Below are positions 5,986 through 13,958 of a stretch of 25,897 bases of DNA, piece by piece. Below the pieces are notes generated by a model that was given only the letters and a program-made list of their open reading frames with translations, was not told the origin of the DNA and ran no database searches. The position numbers and the translations under genes were made by a program. Origin of the DNA: a virus. How positions within the stretch are numbered: position 1 is the first letter of the stretch; every line of letters starts with the position of its first letter. The stretch is from positions 1-25,897 of IMG/VR virus record IMGVR_UViG_3300043172_000338; one strand, 5' to 3'.

Positions 5986-8097
5986 ATGGAAAAGGTAATT
6001 GAGAATGGAATTGTGGTTAAGAGAGATGGATCAGAAGTGCAATATGATGGAAGTAAGATTATAGATGCTATAGACAAGGCATTTTCAGCATGTAATAAAA
6101 AAGAGAGTGCTGTATCGAGAACAATAGAACAAGAAGTTAGATCTGAAGTTGGATTAAAATCAACCATTAACGAAATTCAAAATTTAGTAGAGTCTAAAAT
6201 TATGCAGTATGGTCAGCATAAAGATGTGTCTAAAGCATTTATTATTTACAGATACAAACACACACAAGATAGAATTATTGAAGACAAAAGATTATTCATC
6301 GAAGACTACAAAGAAGCTAAGAATGCATCTAGTGGCAGTAAGTATGACTCAAATGCAAATGTTGAGAATAAAAATATCGCTACTCTAAGTGGTGAATTAA
6401 ATAAGAAGGAAAACATTTTATTAAATAGAAAGCTTCTTACAAACAAAATTACTCAACTTTATGGAAAAGATTTAGCTGATGAATATATCAGACAATTAAA
6501 TGATCATGAGATTTATAAACATGATGAAACATCTATTAAACCATATTGTGTAAGTATTAGTATGTATCCATTTTTAAGAAACGGTTTAAAGGATTTGGGT
6601 GGATTATCAGAAGCACCAACACATCTACAATCATTCAATGGATCATTTATCAATCTAGTGTTTGCTGTAGCCTCTCAATTTGCTGGAGCTGTAGCAACAC
6701 CGGAATACTTAATGTATATGGACTACTTTATCAGAAACGACTATGGAAATGAGTATTACTTAGATTCAAACAGAGTAGTTGATATGTCATCAAGACAAAG
6801 AACAATTGAAAAAGTAATAGAAGATTCATTCCAGCAAGTAGTATATAGTATGAATCAACCAGCAGCGGCTAGAGACTACCAATCTGTATTTTGGAACATA
6901 GGCTACTTTGATAGTCACTATTTTAAAAGCATGTTTGAGACATTTAGATTTCCTGATGGATCAGAACCACAGTGGGAATCATTAAACTGGCTACAAAAGA
7001 AATTTATGAAGTGGTTTAACAAGGAGAGAACTAAAACTCCATTGACATTCCCTGTGGAGACAATGGCATTACTGACTGAGGATAACGATGTTAGAGACAA
7101 AGAGTACGCAGAATTTACGTCTGAGATGTTCTCTGAAGGACATTCCTTCTTTGTATATATGTCAGATAGTGCAGATAGCTTGAGTTCTTGCTGTAGACTT
7201 AGAAATGAGATTGCATCAAATGATTTCTCATTCTCGTTGGGTGCCGGAGGAGTAGCAACTGGATCTAAATCTGTTATGACTATGAATGTAAATAGATTAG
7301 TTCAAAATGCTGTGAATAAAGGTGTTGGTATATCAGATGCAATAAGAGAGCAAACATTAAAGATTCATAAGTATCAAACAGCCTATAATGAAATTATGAA
7401 AGAAAACATTGAAGCAAAATTGTTACCTGTTTATAATGCAGGATATATATTCTTAGAAAAACAATACTTAACAATTGGTGTAAATGGAGTTGTTGAGAGT
7501 GCTGAGTTTATGGGTATTGACATTAGTGTTAATGATGAGTATCAGGAATATATTAATACTATTCTTAAGCCCATTTATGAAGAGAACTTAAATGCAAAGT
7601 TAAACAGTGATGAATTAATGTTTAATACAGAATTTGTTCCAGCTGAAAACTTAGGTGTAAAACATGCCAATTGGGATAGACAAGATGGATATTTTGTACC
7701 AAGAGATGTTTACAATTCATATTTCTATGTAGTTGAAGATGAAAAAATAAATCTAATCGATAAGATTAAATTACATGGTAAAGACTCTGTTCAATTTTTA
7801 GATGGAGGATCAGCTTTACATGCAAACTTAGATGAACATTTAACGAAAGACCAATACAGAATATTATTGAAAGTTGCTGCTCAACAAGGTTGTAATTATT
7901 TTACTTTTAATATACCAAATACAATCTGTAATGAATGTAATCACATCAGTAAAAATAAACTTACAAAATGTGAAAAATGTGGTTCAGAAAATTTAGATTA
8001 CTTAACTAGAGTTATTGGTTATTTAAAAAGAGTATCTAGTTTTAGTGTGCCAAGACAAAAAGAAGAAGGTGAAAGATATTATGGTAACTTACGATAA
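5986..8097 (+). CDS. nrdD: Anaerobic (class III) ribonucleoside-triphosphate reductase
   Basis: Reduces ribonucleoside triphosphates to deoxyribonucleotides using a glycyl radical, so it works only without oxygen. Seen in order: an N-terminal ATP-cone (residues about 5-95, with VKRDGSEVQYDGSKI), the large barrel domain, the candidate active-site cysteines C402-C403 in SSCCRLRNE, a four-cysteine zinc site (C648, C651, C662, C665), and the C-terminal glycyl radical loop RVIGYL with Gly678. The length of 703 aa is normal for the family and all key residues are present, so the enzyme should be active. ATG 5986 follows a strong AGGAGG. The nrdG start lies 17 bases inside its end. The gene supplies dNTPs for phage replication and implies an anaerobic or facultative host. 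Confidence 0.96.
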   Translation: MEKVIENGIVVKRDGSEVQYDGSKIIDAIDKAFSACNKKESAVSRTIEQEVRSEVGLKSTINEIQNLVESKIMQYGQHKDVSKAFIIYRYKHTQDRIIEDKRLFIEDYKEAKNASSGSKYDSNANVENKNIATLSGELNKKENILLNRKLLTNKITQLYGKDLADEYIRQLNDHEIYKHDETSIKPYCVSISMYPFLRNGLKDLGGLSEAPTHLQSFNGSFINLVFAVASQFAGAVATPEYLMYMDYFIRNDYGNEYYLDSNRVVDMSSRQRTIEKVIEDSFQQVVYSMNQPAAARDYQSVFWNIGYFDSHYFKSMFETFRFPDGSEPQWESLNWLQKKFMKWFNKERTKTPLTFPVETMALLTEDNDVRDKEYAEFTSEMFSEGHSFFVYMSDSADSLSSCCRLRNEIASNDFSFSLGAGGVATGSKSVMTMNVNRLVQNAVNKGVGISDAIREQTLKIHKYQTAYNEIMKENIEAKLLPVYNAGYIFLEKQYLTIGVNGVVESAEFMGIDISVNDEYQEYINTILKPIYEENLNAKLNSDELMFNTEFVPAENLGVKHANWDRQDGYFVPRDVYNSYFYVVEDEKINLIDKIKLHGKDSVQFLDGGSALHANLDEHLTKDQYRILLKVAAQQGCNYFTFNIPNTICNECNHISKNKLTKCEKCGSENLDYLTRVIGYLKRVSSFSVPRQKEEGERYYGNLR

Positions 8098-8533
8098 GTA
8101 TGATATAGTATTTCAAGAGATTCCTAATGAGGTTTCTCTTGCCTTTACTTTAAAAGGATGTCCGAATAAGTGTGCTGGTTGTCATAGCACTCATCTCAGA
8201 GATAATAATGGACATAAATTGACAATTGATTCTCTTAGAATAATATTAGAGAAATATAAAGATTCGATAACTACTGTCTTGTTTCTTGGAGGAGACGCTA
8301 ATCACAATGAGTTAATACCATTATTCAAGGAGATCAGAAAACATGGCTTAAAGTCTGCATTCTATAGTGGGTTTGATTATTTTAATATCAGTCTACTTAA
8401 TTATTTAGACTATTATAAGGCAGGAAGATATATTAGGGATCTTGGAGGACTAAATAGTAAGACAACAAATCAAAGGATATCAGAAATTCGTGATGGTAAA
8501 ATTATAGATATAACTAGAAAGTTTTGGAAATAA
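8081..8533 (+). CDS. nrdG: Anaerobic ribonucleotide reductase activating protein (radical SAM)
   Basis: Generates the glycyl radical on NrdD using S-adenosylmethionine and a [4Fe-4S] cluster. The radical-SAM motif C-x3-C-x2-C is present as C27, C31 and C34 in KGCPNKCAGCHS. FLGGDANHNEL matches the SAM-contacting GGE region with Asp in place of Glu. The length of 150 aa is typical of NrdG. I place the start at ATG 8081 (MVTYDKYDIVFQEIPNEV), with AAGGTG upstream, rather than at a GTG 36 bases earlier, because the family starts here. It overlaps nrdD by 17 bases, so the two are translationally coupled. Confidence 0.95.
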   Translation: MVTYDKYDIVFQEIPNEVSLAFTLKGCPNKCAGCHSTHLRDNNGHKLTIDSLRIILEKYKDSITTVLFLGGDANHNELIPLFKEIRKHGLKSAFYSGFDYFNISLLNYLDYYKAGRYIRDLGGLNSKTTNQRISEIRDGKIIDITRKFWK

Positions 8534-8563
8534 ATTAGAAAACTAAAAGGAGAGTAAAACGAT

Positions 8564-9340
8564 ATGAGTAATAAAAATAAAATAACATCAATCACAGATT
8601 TAAAGGTGGGAGATACTGTTAGACTTAGGGATGATTTAGAAATTGATGGAGATTATGAAGCTGGCATGATTCAAGAAATATTCACAAGAAAAGGAAAAGA
8701 TGTGAAAATATGGGGATTCAGCTGTACTAATTTACCTTATTTTATATGTAATAGTGAATATCCCTCTGAAGGTAGTTATATATTCTTATCAGATGACATT
8801 ATTGATTGGGATAAAACCAATGGTGTCGAAGAAGAACCAATCACAACAAGAGGATTTGAGTTTATATCACAGCAGCAATGGAATAAATCGCTCCCACAAG
8901 ACGTTGACTTAGAACAATGGGCTTTACTATACATTGACCTAAAACTACCGAAGAGAGGCACTAAACGGTCAGCAGGATATGATGTATTTTCACCATTTAC
9001 TTTTACATTGGAACCAAATGAAGATATTAAAATTCCAACAGGCACAAAAGCATATATGTTAGAAGATGAGCAACTTGTAGGTCATATTAGATCAAGTCTA
9101 GGATTTAAGAAATATATTAGATTGGCAAATCAAACATTCATTGGTGACGCAGATTATTATAATAATCCAGACAATGAAGGTCATTGGTTTATCAAGATTA
9201 GAAATGAAGGTGATAAGCCTATTACAATTGAAAAAGGAATGGCTTTTGCCCAATTAATATTCCAAAAGTTTTTATTAGTTGACGGTGATAATTTTACCGA
9301 AGGTGAAGATAGAGTTGGTGGAATTGGAAGTACTGATTAA
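8564..9340 (+). CDS. dut: dUTPase with an N-terminal SH3-like extension, 258 aa
   Basis: Residues about 120-258 form a trimeric-type dUTPase, which hydrolyses dUTP to dUMP, keeping uracil out of DNA and feeding ThyX. The five family motifs are seen: SAGYDVFSP (I), GHIRSSLGF (II), IGDADYYNN with catalytic Asp and discriminating Tyr (III, slightly divergent), MAFAQLIF (IV) and RVGGIGSTD (V). Residues about 8-83 form a separate unit starting DLKVGDTVRLRDDLE and ending FLSDDIIDW. It resembles the small KVGDxVxVRxDL beta-barrel proteins that phages of Bacillota often encode on their own. The fusion makes the protein about 100 residues longer than usual. Start ATG 8564 has AAAAGGAGAG. Confidence 0.9.
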   Translation: MSNKNKITSITDLKVGDTVRLRDDLEIDGDYEAGMIQEIFTRKGKDVKIWGFSCTNLPYFICNSEYPSEGSYIFLSDDIIDWDKTNGVEEEPITTRGFEFISQQQWNKSLPQDVDLEQWALLYIDLKLPKRGTKRSAGYDVFSPFTFTLEPNEDIKIPTGTKAYMLEDEQLVGHIRSSLGFKKYIRLANQTFIGDADYYNNPDNEGHWFIKIRNEGDKPITIEKGMAFAQLIFQKFLLVDGDNFTEGEDRVGGIGSTD

Positions 9341-9357
9341 AAGGAGAGTGATCACAA

Positions 9358-9507
9358 ATGGATAATAACAACATTACTCAAGGCCAATCCAATGTAACAT
9401 ATCTTCAATCTCTCCGTCCTAAATGTACATCATGTAATCAACCAATGGTATTCGAGGTAGAATCAGGAATCTTCGTATGTTTGGAACCGGATTGTGAAGA
9501 TGATTAA
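9358..9507 (+). CDS. Small zinc-ribbon protein, 49 aa
   Basis: A short gene with AAGGAGAG upstream. The C-terminal half carries C-x2-C (KCTSCNQ) and C-x4-C (CLEPDC) spaced by about 15 residues, the layout of a zinc ribbon. The N-terminal 20 residues are polar and Asn/Gln-rich. It is the last gene before the 9.55-kb promoter. Function unknown. A nucleic-acid or protein adaptor role would fit. Confidence 0.72.
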   Translation: MDNNNITQGQSNVTYLQSLRPKCTSCNQPMVFEVESGIFVCLEPDCEDD

Positions 9508-9548
9508 ATGGTAAACTAGATAAATATTAATTAAATTGAATAAAGTGC

Positions 9549-9577
9549 TTGACATAAATTGCCTTCCGTGATATTAT
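9549..9577 (+). promoter_or_regulatory. Sigma-A-like promoter for the unit starting at 9633
   Basis: A perfect -35 TTGACA (9549-9554), a 17-base spacer and a -10 TATTAT (9572-9577). A start near 9584 would give a leader of about 50 bases. The leader begins close to the right arm of the inverted repeat at 9555-9599, so a transcript from this promoter carries only one arm. Confidence 0.75.
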
Positions 9578-9599
9578 TATGATATTGGAAGGCAATTTA
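9555..9599 (+). repeat. Perfect 13-bp inverted repeat around the -10 box
   Basis: Arms TAAATTGCCTTCC (9555-9567) and GGAAGGCAATTTA (9587-9599) are perfect complements around a 19-base loop containing the -10 box. The left arm is the promoter spacer and the right arm lies at the transcription start. It could be an operator for a dimeric repressor, or a hairpin formed only in readthrough RNA. There is no U-run after it, so a simple terminator is unlikely. Confidence 0.75.
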
Positions 9600-9632
9600 T
9601 ATTTAAACTAAACGATTAAAAGGAGAAAACAA

Positions 9633-10685
9633 ATGAAAGAAATTAGAATTATGGATTGGACAGACTTCAGTGGATCAACACAGGATTATATTACCCACTG
9701 TATGCCAATTATTAAAGAAGGTAGACACCCTATGGTGATTGTTATTGAGGATAAGATAACTAGAATATCTCATGCAGACGAAGCAATGGGAGCAGTAATA
9801 TTAGACGTTCAAGTTGTCTCAATTAAGACAGGAGAATTATATCTTACCTGTAGTAGATTCCTAAAACCATATAAGTTTAATGTAGAAAAAGACTTGTTAG
9901 ATGTGATGTGTAATTTACACCATAGTGTTAATTTTATATTGAAAGCATTACAATTGAAAGTTGTTAGTGGTATAGAAGAACCTAAACATGATGATAGATT
10001 TGCTTCTTTAGCTTATTATATGAATGTTGGATTCTCAGACAAAGAATCTCAGATTTTAGCTGATAGAGTGGATAAATTAATGGCGCAACATATACATGAA
10101 CAATTCATTAAAAATTTACTTAATCCGGTTTATGTTATTAATACTAATCCAATATTTCAATTTGAAAGTGATTATGTATTACCGAAAATGAGAATGCCTC
10201 ATATGTATATAGGCTGTATTTTACCACAACTATCAAGAAAATCAATCAATGGTGTTAAATTAGGATATAGATGGATGACTAATTTTGAAGAATCAGAGAG
10301 ACATATTTACGAAGATACTATTAAAGCTACAGGATATAAAGACTCAATGTATATTTCTGCAAAGTGTCTTAAATTATGTGATCCAAATTATGGAGGCTCA
10401 TTAGTAGTTAAATCTGATATTGGTGATTTATCATCATTCTGGAAGACGTTTAATATTTTATCAAGTGGATATAATTGGATTATTGATTCTGCATCAGAGG
10501 AAGAAATTAAAGTAATAAACGTATTAATCACTAAAGACAATACAAACTTTATAGTAGATGACTTCGGTAATATATTCTCTAAAGTTAAAATGAGAGATGA
10601 AGTTACAAATTTACTAAGTGAAGCGATTGATGAGATTGCTAGATATAATAAAATTGCTGTGGATATTATTGGAGGAGATAAATAA
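9633..10685 (+). CDS. Unknown protein, 350 aa
   Basis: First gene behind the 9.55-kb promoter, with AAAAGGAGAA upstream. It is a soluble protein with no recognised domain. It begins [20 protein letters not shown]. The middle contains a helical, charged segment with [19 protein letters not shown] (residues about 130-150) and a [20 protein letters not shown] stretch. The last 100 residues alternate strands and helices. No nucleotide-binding loop or metal-binding cluster is evident. Its stop is one base from the thyX start, and the thyX ribosome binding site is inside its last codons, so the two are translated together. That is the only clue to its role. Confidence 0.8.
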   Translation: MKEIRIMDWTDFSGSTQDYITHCMPIIKEGRHPMVIVIEDKITRISHADEAMGAVILDVQVVSIKTGELYLTCSRFLKPYKFNVEKDLLDVMCNLHHSVNFILKALQLKVVSGIEEPKHDDRFASLAYYMNVGFSDKESQILADRVDKLMAQHIHEQFIKNLLNPVYVINTNPIFQFESDYVLPKMRMPHMYIGCILPQLSRKSINGVKLGYRWMTNFEESERHIYEDTIKATGYKDSMYISAKCLKLCDPNYGGSLVVKSDIGDLSSFWKTFNILSSGYNWIIDSASEEEIKVINVLITKDNTNFIVDDFGNIFSKVKMRDEVTNLLSEAIDEIARYNKIAVDIIGGDK

Positions 10686-10686
10686 A

Positions 10687-11451
10687 ATGAAAATTAAATT
10701 ATTAGCATGTACACCAGACGCAGAAAGAATTGTAGCATCGGCAGCAAAGGTATGTTATGCAAATGGAACCGTAGATGACGTTATGAATACAACAGATATT
10801 CAAGTTGAAAAATTCCTAGAAAAGTTAATATCTATCGGACATGAATCACCAATTGAACATGTATCATTTACATTTGCAGTAGAAGGTATTTCAAGAGTAT
10901 TATCACATCAACTGGTAAGACATCGTATTGCAAGTTATTCACAACAATCTCAAAGATATGTTAAATTAGATCAATTTAAATATGTTATTCCACCGAGTTT
11001 TCATAAACAGACATCCTCTTTCCACATATTTGAAAAACACATGAAAGACTCTCAGATTGCATATGATAGAATTGTTGATGACATGGTACATAGACAAATA
11101 GAAGATTTCTTAGGATGTGCTGTATCTTCTGTAGAGGACTCTAAACATTTAATACCCACCAAGGTATTTAGTGGGTTCGAAAAGAGAGCAATTGAAGATG
11201 CAAGATTTGTCTTCCCTAATGCATGTGCTACAACTATGATATTCACTATGAATGCCAGAACACTAATGAATTTCTTCCATCATAGATGCTGTGATCGTGC
11301 TCAGTGGGAGATAAGAGGTATGGCTAATGAAATGCTAAGGTTAGTACAGAAAGCTTGTCCTACACTGTTTAAATGGGCTGGAGCATCATGTGTGAAAGGT
11401 GTTTGTCCAGAAGGAAAGATGAGTTGTGGAAATTTAAAGACTATTGAATAA
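10687..11451 (+). CDS. thyX: Flavin-dependent thymidylate synthase
   Basis: Makes dTMP from dUMP with methylenetetrahydrofolate, FAD and NADPH, without needing a separate dihydrofolate reductase. The ThyX signature RHR-x7-S is complete: R78, H79, R80 and S88 in [13 protein letters not shown]. Upstream [12 protein letters not shown] is the usual substrate-site segment, and downstream [23 protein letters not shown] is also typical. The length of 254 aa is normal. A cysteine-rich end (four Cys in the last 22 residues) is a less usual extra and might bind metal. ATG 10687 has GGAGGA inside the previous gene. It uses the dUMP made by the dUTPase encoded nearby. Confidence 0.96.
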   Translation: MKIKLLACTPDAERIVASAAKVCYANGTVDDVMNTTDIQVEKFLEKLISIGHESPIEHVSFTFAVEGISRVLSHQLVRHRIASYSQQSQRYVKLDQFKYVIPPSFHKQTSSFHIFEKHMKDSQIAYDRIVDDMVHRQIEDFLGCAVSSVEDSKHLIPTKVFSGFEKRAIEDARFVFPNACATTMIFTMNARTLMNFFHHRCCDRAQWEIRGMANEMLRLVQKACPTLFKWAGASCVKGVCPEGKMSCGNLKTIE

Positions 11452-11469
11452 AGGAGGCTGAATAACCCA

Positions 11470-11700
11470 ATGAATATATTAGAAACAATGAGTAGACTAA
11501 TGGATGACTCTAAAATACTTGGACTTTATCCTAGTAAATCAAATAAACAGGAATCAATCGACAATGCTAGAACTACTTTAAAAAGTGAATTAACCAAAGA
11601 CAACAAACGTAGAAATAAACAAGGTAGAAATGAAAAGTGTAGTTGTGGTAGTGGGTTGAAATACAAGAAATGTTGTGGGAGAATAATTAATGACAATTAA
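11470..11700 (+). CDS. SEC-C motif protein, 76 aa
   Basis: Residues 52-70 form a SEC-C zinc-binding motif (GRNEKCSCGSG followed by YKKCC), the module at the C-terminus of SecA that binds zinc and SecB or ribosomes. The first 50 residues are polar and basic with no known domain. Small free-standing SEC-C proteins are frequent in phages, with unknown targets. AAGGAGG lies about 12 bases before ATG 11470, slightly far but acceptable. It lies 18 bases after thyX in the same operon. Confidence 0.85.
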   Translation: MNILETMSRLMDDSKILGLYPSKSNKQESIDNARTTLKSELTKDNKRRNKQGRNEKCSCGSGLKYKKCCGRIINDN

Positions 11701-11731
11701 ATAATATAAAACTATATAAAGGAGAAATAAT

Positions 11732-11920
11732 ATGCCAGAAGAAGTTTTACTAGATGAGCAATTATTATCAGCAATAGAAATATTAGAAGAAAAGGTAAGA
11801 GTTAAAGAAAATGAAATTAAGGAATTAAATGTTAGGATTGATAGGTTGTATGATGGTAATACTGATGAATTAGTCGATTGTAATGTAGAAAACTTTAATT
11901 GTAAGTATTTGGAAGAGTAG
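11732..11920 (+). CDS. Small coiled-coil protein, 62 aa
   Basis: Last gene of the + strand block, with AAAGGAGAA upstream. Residues 8-40 make a clear coiled coil (LLSAIEILEEKVRVKENEI and beyond). The tail is polar with two cysteines. It is not recognised and is likely to dimerise. Its stop codon directly abuts the GATT repeat. Confidence 0.65.
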   Translation: MPEEVLLDEQLLSAIEILEEKVRVKENEIKELNVRIDRLYDGNTDELVDCNVENFNCKYLEE

Positions 11921-11963
<43 letters not shown>

Positions 11964-11980
11964 ATAAGATAATTAAATAC

Positions 11981-12040
11981 AAAAAGAAAAAATAGGCATG
12001 AGATTATAAACCACCATTTACGGTGATATCTCATGCCTAT
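11981..12040 (-). terminator. Rho-independent terminator of the late (- strand) block
   Basis: A perfect 13-bp stem (11992-12004 with 12028-12040) has an inner CACC/GGTG stem. On the - strand it is followed by a run rich in U (complement of 11981-11991), the textbook intrinsic terminator. On the + strand the stem is not followed by a T-run, so it should mainly stop leftward transcription from the tail fibre gene. Confidence 0.9.
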
Positions 12041-12075
12041 GTCTATGTTCGGTTATACTAAAATGTTATTTTAAA

Positions 12076-13947
12076 TTACACCAAAGAAATCTCGTGCTCA
12101 ATACCATCACCACTTTGAAAATATAACTTATTATCCGCTTTAGTGTAAACTCTACCAAAGTTAGGAATTGCTGTAGGTGTTGTAGTCTCCTCTAAAATTA
12201 TATTATTAACAGTAGGTTCATCAGTAAATTCCAAAGCTGTTTCACCAGTATTAACTTGAGCTATTTTAAAAGCTTCACCTACATAATCAGCAGGAGTATC
12301 ACTTAACCCTAAAAATGTTGTAATCCCACTTCCACCAACTCCTGAGCCAGCAGTATTATTAGGGACAAAACCTCTGAGATCTTTATAACCCACAACTGTT
12401 CCGTTGTATTCAAATTGACCACCGTTCAATTTGAATACAAATAATCCTATTAAGAATCCAACACCCTGAAAATCACTAGGTATTGTATATACATTTTTAC
12501 TATCTTTATCATTTAATGCATCTTTCTCTTTACCATAATTACCTCTAGGTAGGTTACACATAATATGAGACATTTCACCTGACTTATTCGCTATTCCCCA
12601 TACTACTAATCCAAACCACTTTCCGTTTAAGGAATCACCTAATGCATCAACTGTTATATCATTTAAATTAGTTGTTGATCTAAAAGGTGTGACAGGATCA
12701 TTTACAACATGTATATCAGCACCTGTACTCATACTAAGTGCTGGGAAAGTTTGTTTATGCATTTGATATACTTGACCTGATGTTACATCTACATATACAT
12801 TATTTGGAGTGCCAAGTATAGTTCCTTCGGTTCCATTAGCCCAACTTGAATCCATCTGTCTTATTCTATCAGTGATATGAGATAAATGTCCTTGGAATGT
12901 AGTTGTATTCTCTATCGCATCATTCCAATTCTGGTTTCTTAGTGCATCATCTGTTTGAGTGGTAGATGCACTTTGTAAGACTATAGTTGCAACTTTAGCA
13001 TGTTCGTCTGTAGGGAACGATGCTGTGCTAACCGTTAATACTTTTGTATCTTTTGGTATATACACATAATTAGTTTGTGGTATAGCGTCAGTACCAGCAG
13101 TTAACGTGATAGTTACATCTGGAGTTGCTGTAAATATGGTCAATCCATCACTAAACATTAATGTTAAGTCAGGATGTCCATTTGAAGGTGATAATGCTCC
13201 TGTAATAATAGTTCCATTACTTGTAATTCTAAAGTCAAAAGTTTCTCTAATTGTTCCATTCCAAAAGTTTATTGTAGTATCTTCTGGTATACCATGTCGA
13301 TCAACAATTATTTCGCCTTCTAATGCATCTACTTTTGTAACCAATCCTATTAATATTTCATAGTTTGGAAACTCTGGTCTAGTATTTGTTAATCCACCTA
13401 ATACATCTGCTGATAAATATACTGGCCCTTCAGATAATAATGAAGTATCAAAATCTCTTACCTTTCCAAATACATTTACAAATCCTTCTGCACCATTTAA
13501 AATTTCTGATGTTGCTACGCCATAAGCGGTACTTATTGTTTCATGACTATCTGCCTTAGCTTTTGCTACATTCGGGAATCCAGTTGTGCTTGTTCCTATT
13601 GGATATACTACCTCTCCAGAGCTTATTCCTATTCCTGAATTATTATGAACTTTGATCAAGTCTTCCTGTCCTATTTGTATGGCAGTAGTTCCTATTCCTG
13701 TTCCAATTTCAGCTGTTGAATCCTCTTCGTTCCAATGAAATCTACCTTTCTGATGTGGTACAGAGGTTCCTAGAGTTGTATCTAAATCTATGAAGTCTGT
13801 TTCTATTTCTTTATTTACGAATGTTTGAATTACATCTAATGTTATATTTTTACTTAAATTACCATTCTCAGTGTCAGTCATAACTACTTTATCCGTGCCT
13901 GTAGTTGATGTTTTGGTTGGCAAATTATTAATTTTTATATCTGACAT
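12076..13947 (-). CDS. Tail fibre-like structural protein, 623 aa
   Basis: Last gene of the leftward late block. It begins MSDIKINNLPTKTSTTGTDK, a common opening for phage fibre and appendage proteins. The body is Thr/Ser/Gly-rich with short beta repeats. The end has the FLGLSDTPADYVG and ALEFTD segments and a VYTKADNKLYFQSGDG motif just before the C-terminus, both frequent in phage fibres. There is no enzymatic motif. AGGAGG precedes the ATG, and the spike gene lies 11 bases upstream. It probably forms part of the adsorption apparatus. The exact role cannot be told. Confidence 0.75.
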   Translation of the reverse strand: MSDIKINNLPTKTSTTGTDKVVMTDTENGNLSKNITLDVIQTFVNKEIETDFIDLDTTLGTSVPHQKGRFHWNEEDSTAEIGTGIGTTAIQIGQEDLIKVHNNSGIGISSGEVVYPIGTSTTGFPNVAKAKADSHETISTAYGVATSEILNGAEGFVNVFGKVRDFDTSLLSEGPVYLSADVLGGLTNTRPEFPNYEILIGLVTKVDALEGEIIVDRHGIPEDTTINFWNGTIRETFDFRITSNGTIITGALSPSNGHPDLTLMFSDGLTIFTATPDVTITLTAGTDAIPQTNYVYIPKDTKVLTVSTASFPTDEHAKVATIVLQSASTTQTDDALRNQNWNDAIENTTTFQGHLSHITDRIRQMDSSWANGTEGTILGTPNNVYVDVTSGQVYQMHKQTFPALSMSTGADIHVVNDPVTPFRSTTNLNDITVDALGDSLNGKWFGLVVWGIANKSGEMSHIMCNLPRGNYGKEKDALNDKDSKNVYTIPSDFQGVGFLIGLFVFKLNGGQFEYNGTVVGYKDLRGFVPNNTAGSGVGGSGITTFLGLSDTPADYVGEAFKIAQVNTGETALEFTDEPTVNNIILEETTTPTAIPNFGRVYTKADNKLYFQSGDGIEHEISLV

Positions 13948-13958
13948 TGCTTCACCTC

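Noticed and set aside
10618-10686. An earlier ATG for thyX
   Set aside because: The family starts at ATG 10687 ([10 protein letters not shown]), with GGAGGA directly before it.
11690-11731. Weak promoter (ATGACA-17-TATATA) before the small coiled-coil gene
   Set aside because: Both boxes deviate from consensus and the region is uniformly AT-rich, so the match is likely to be chance.
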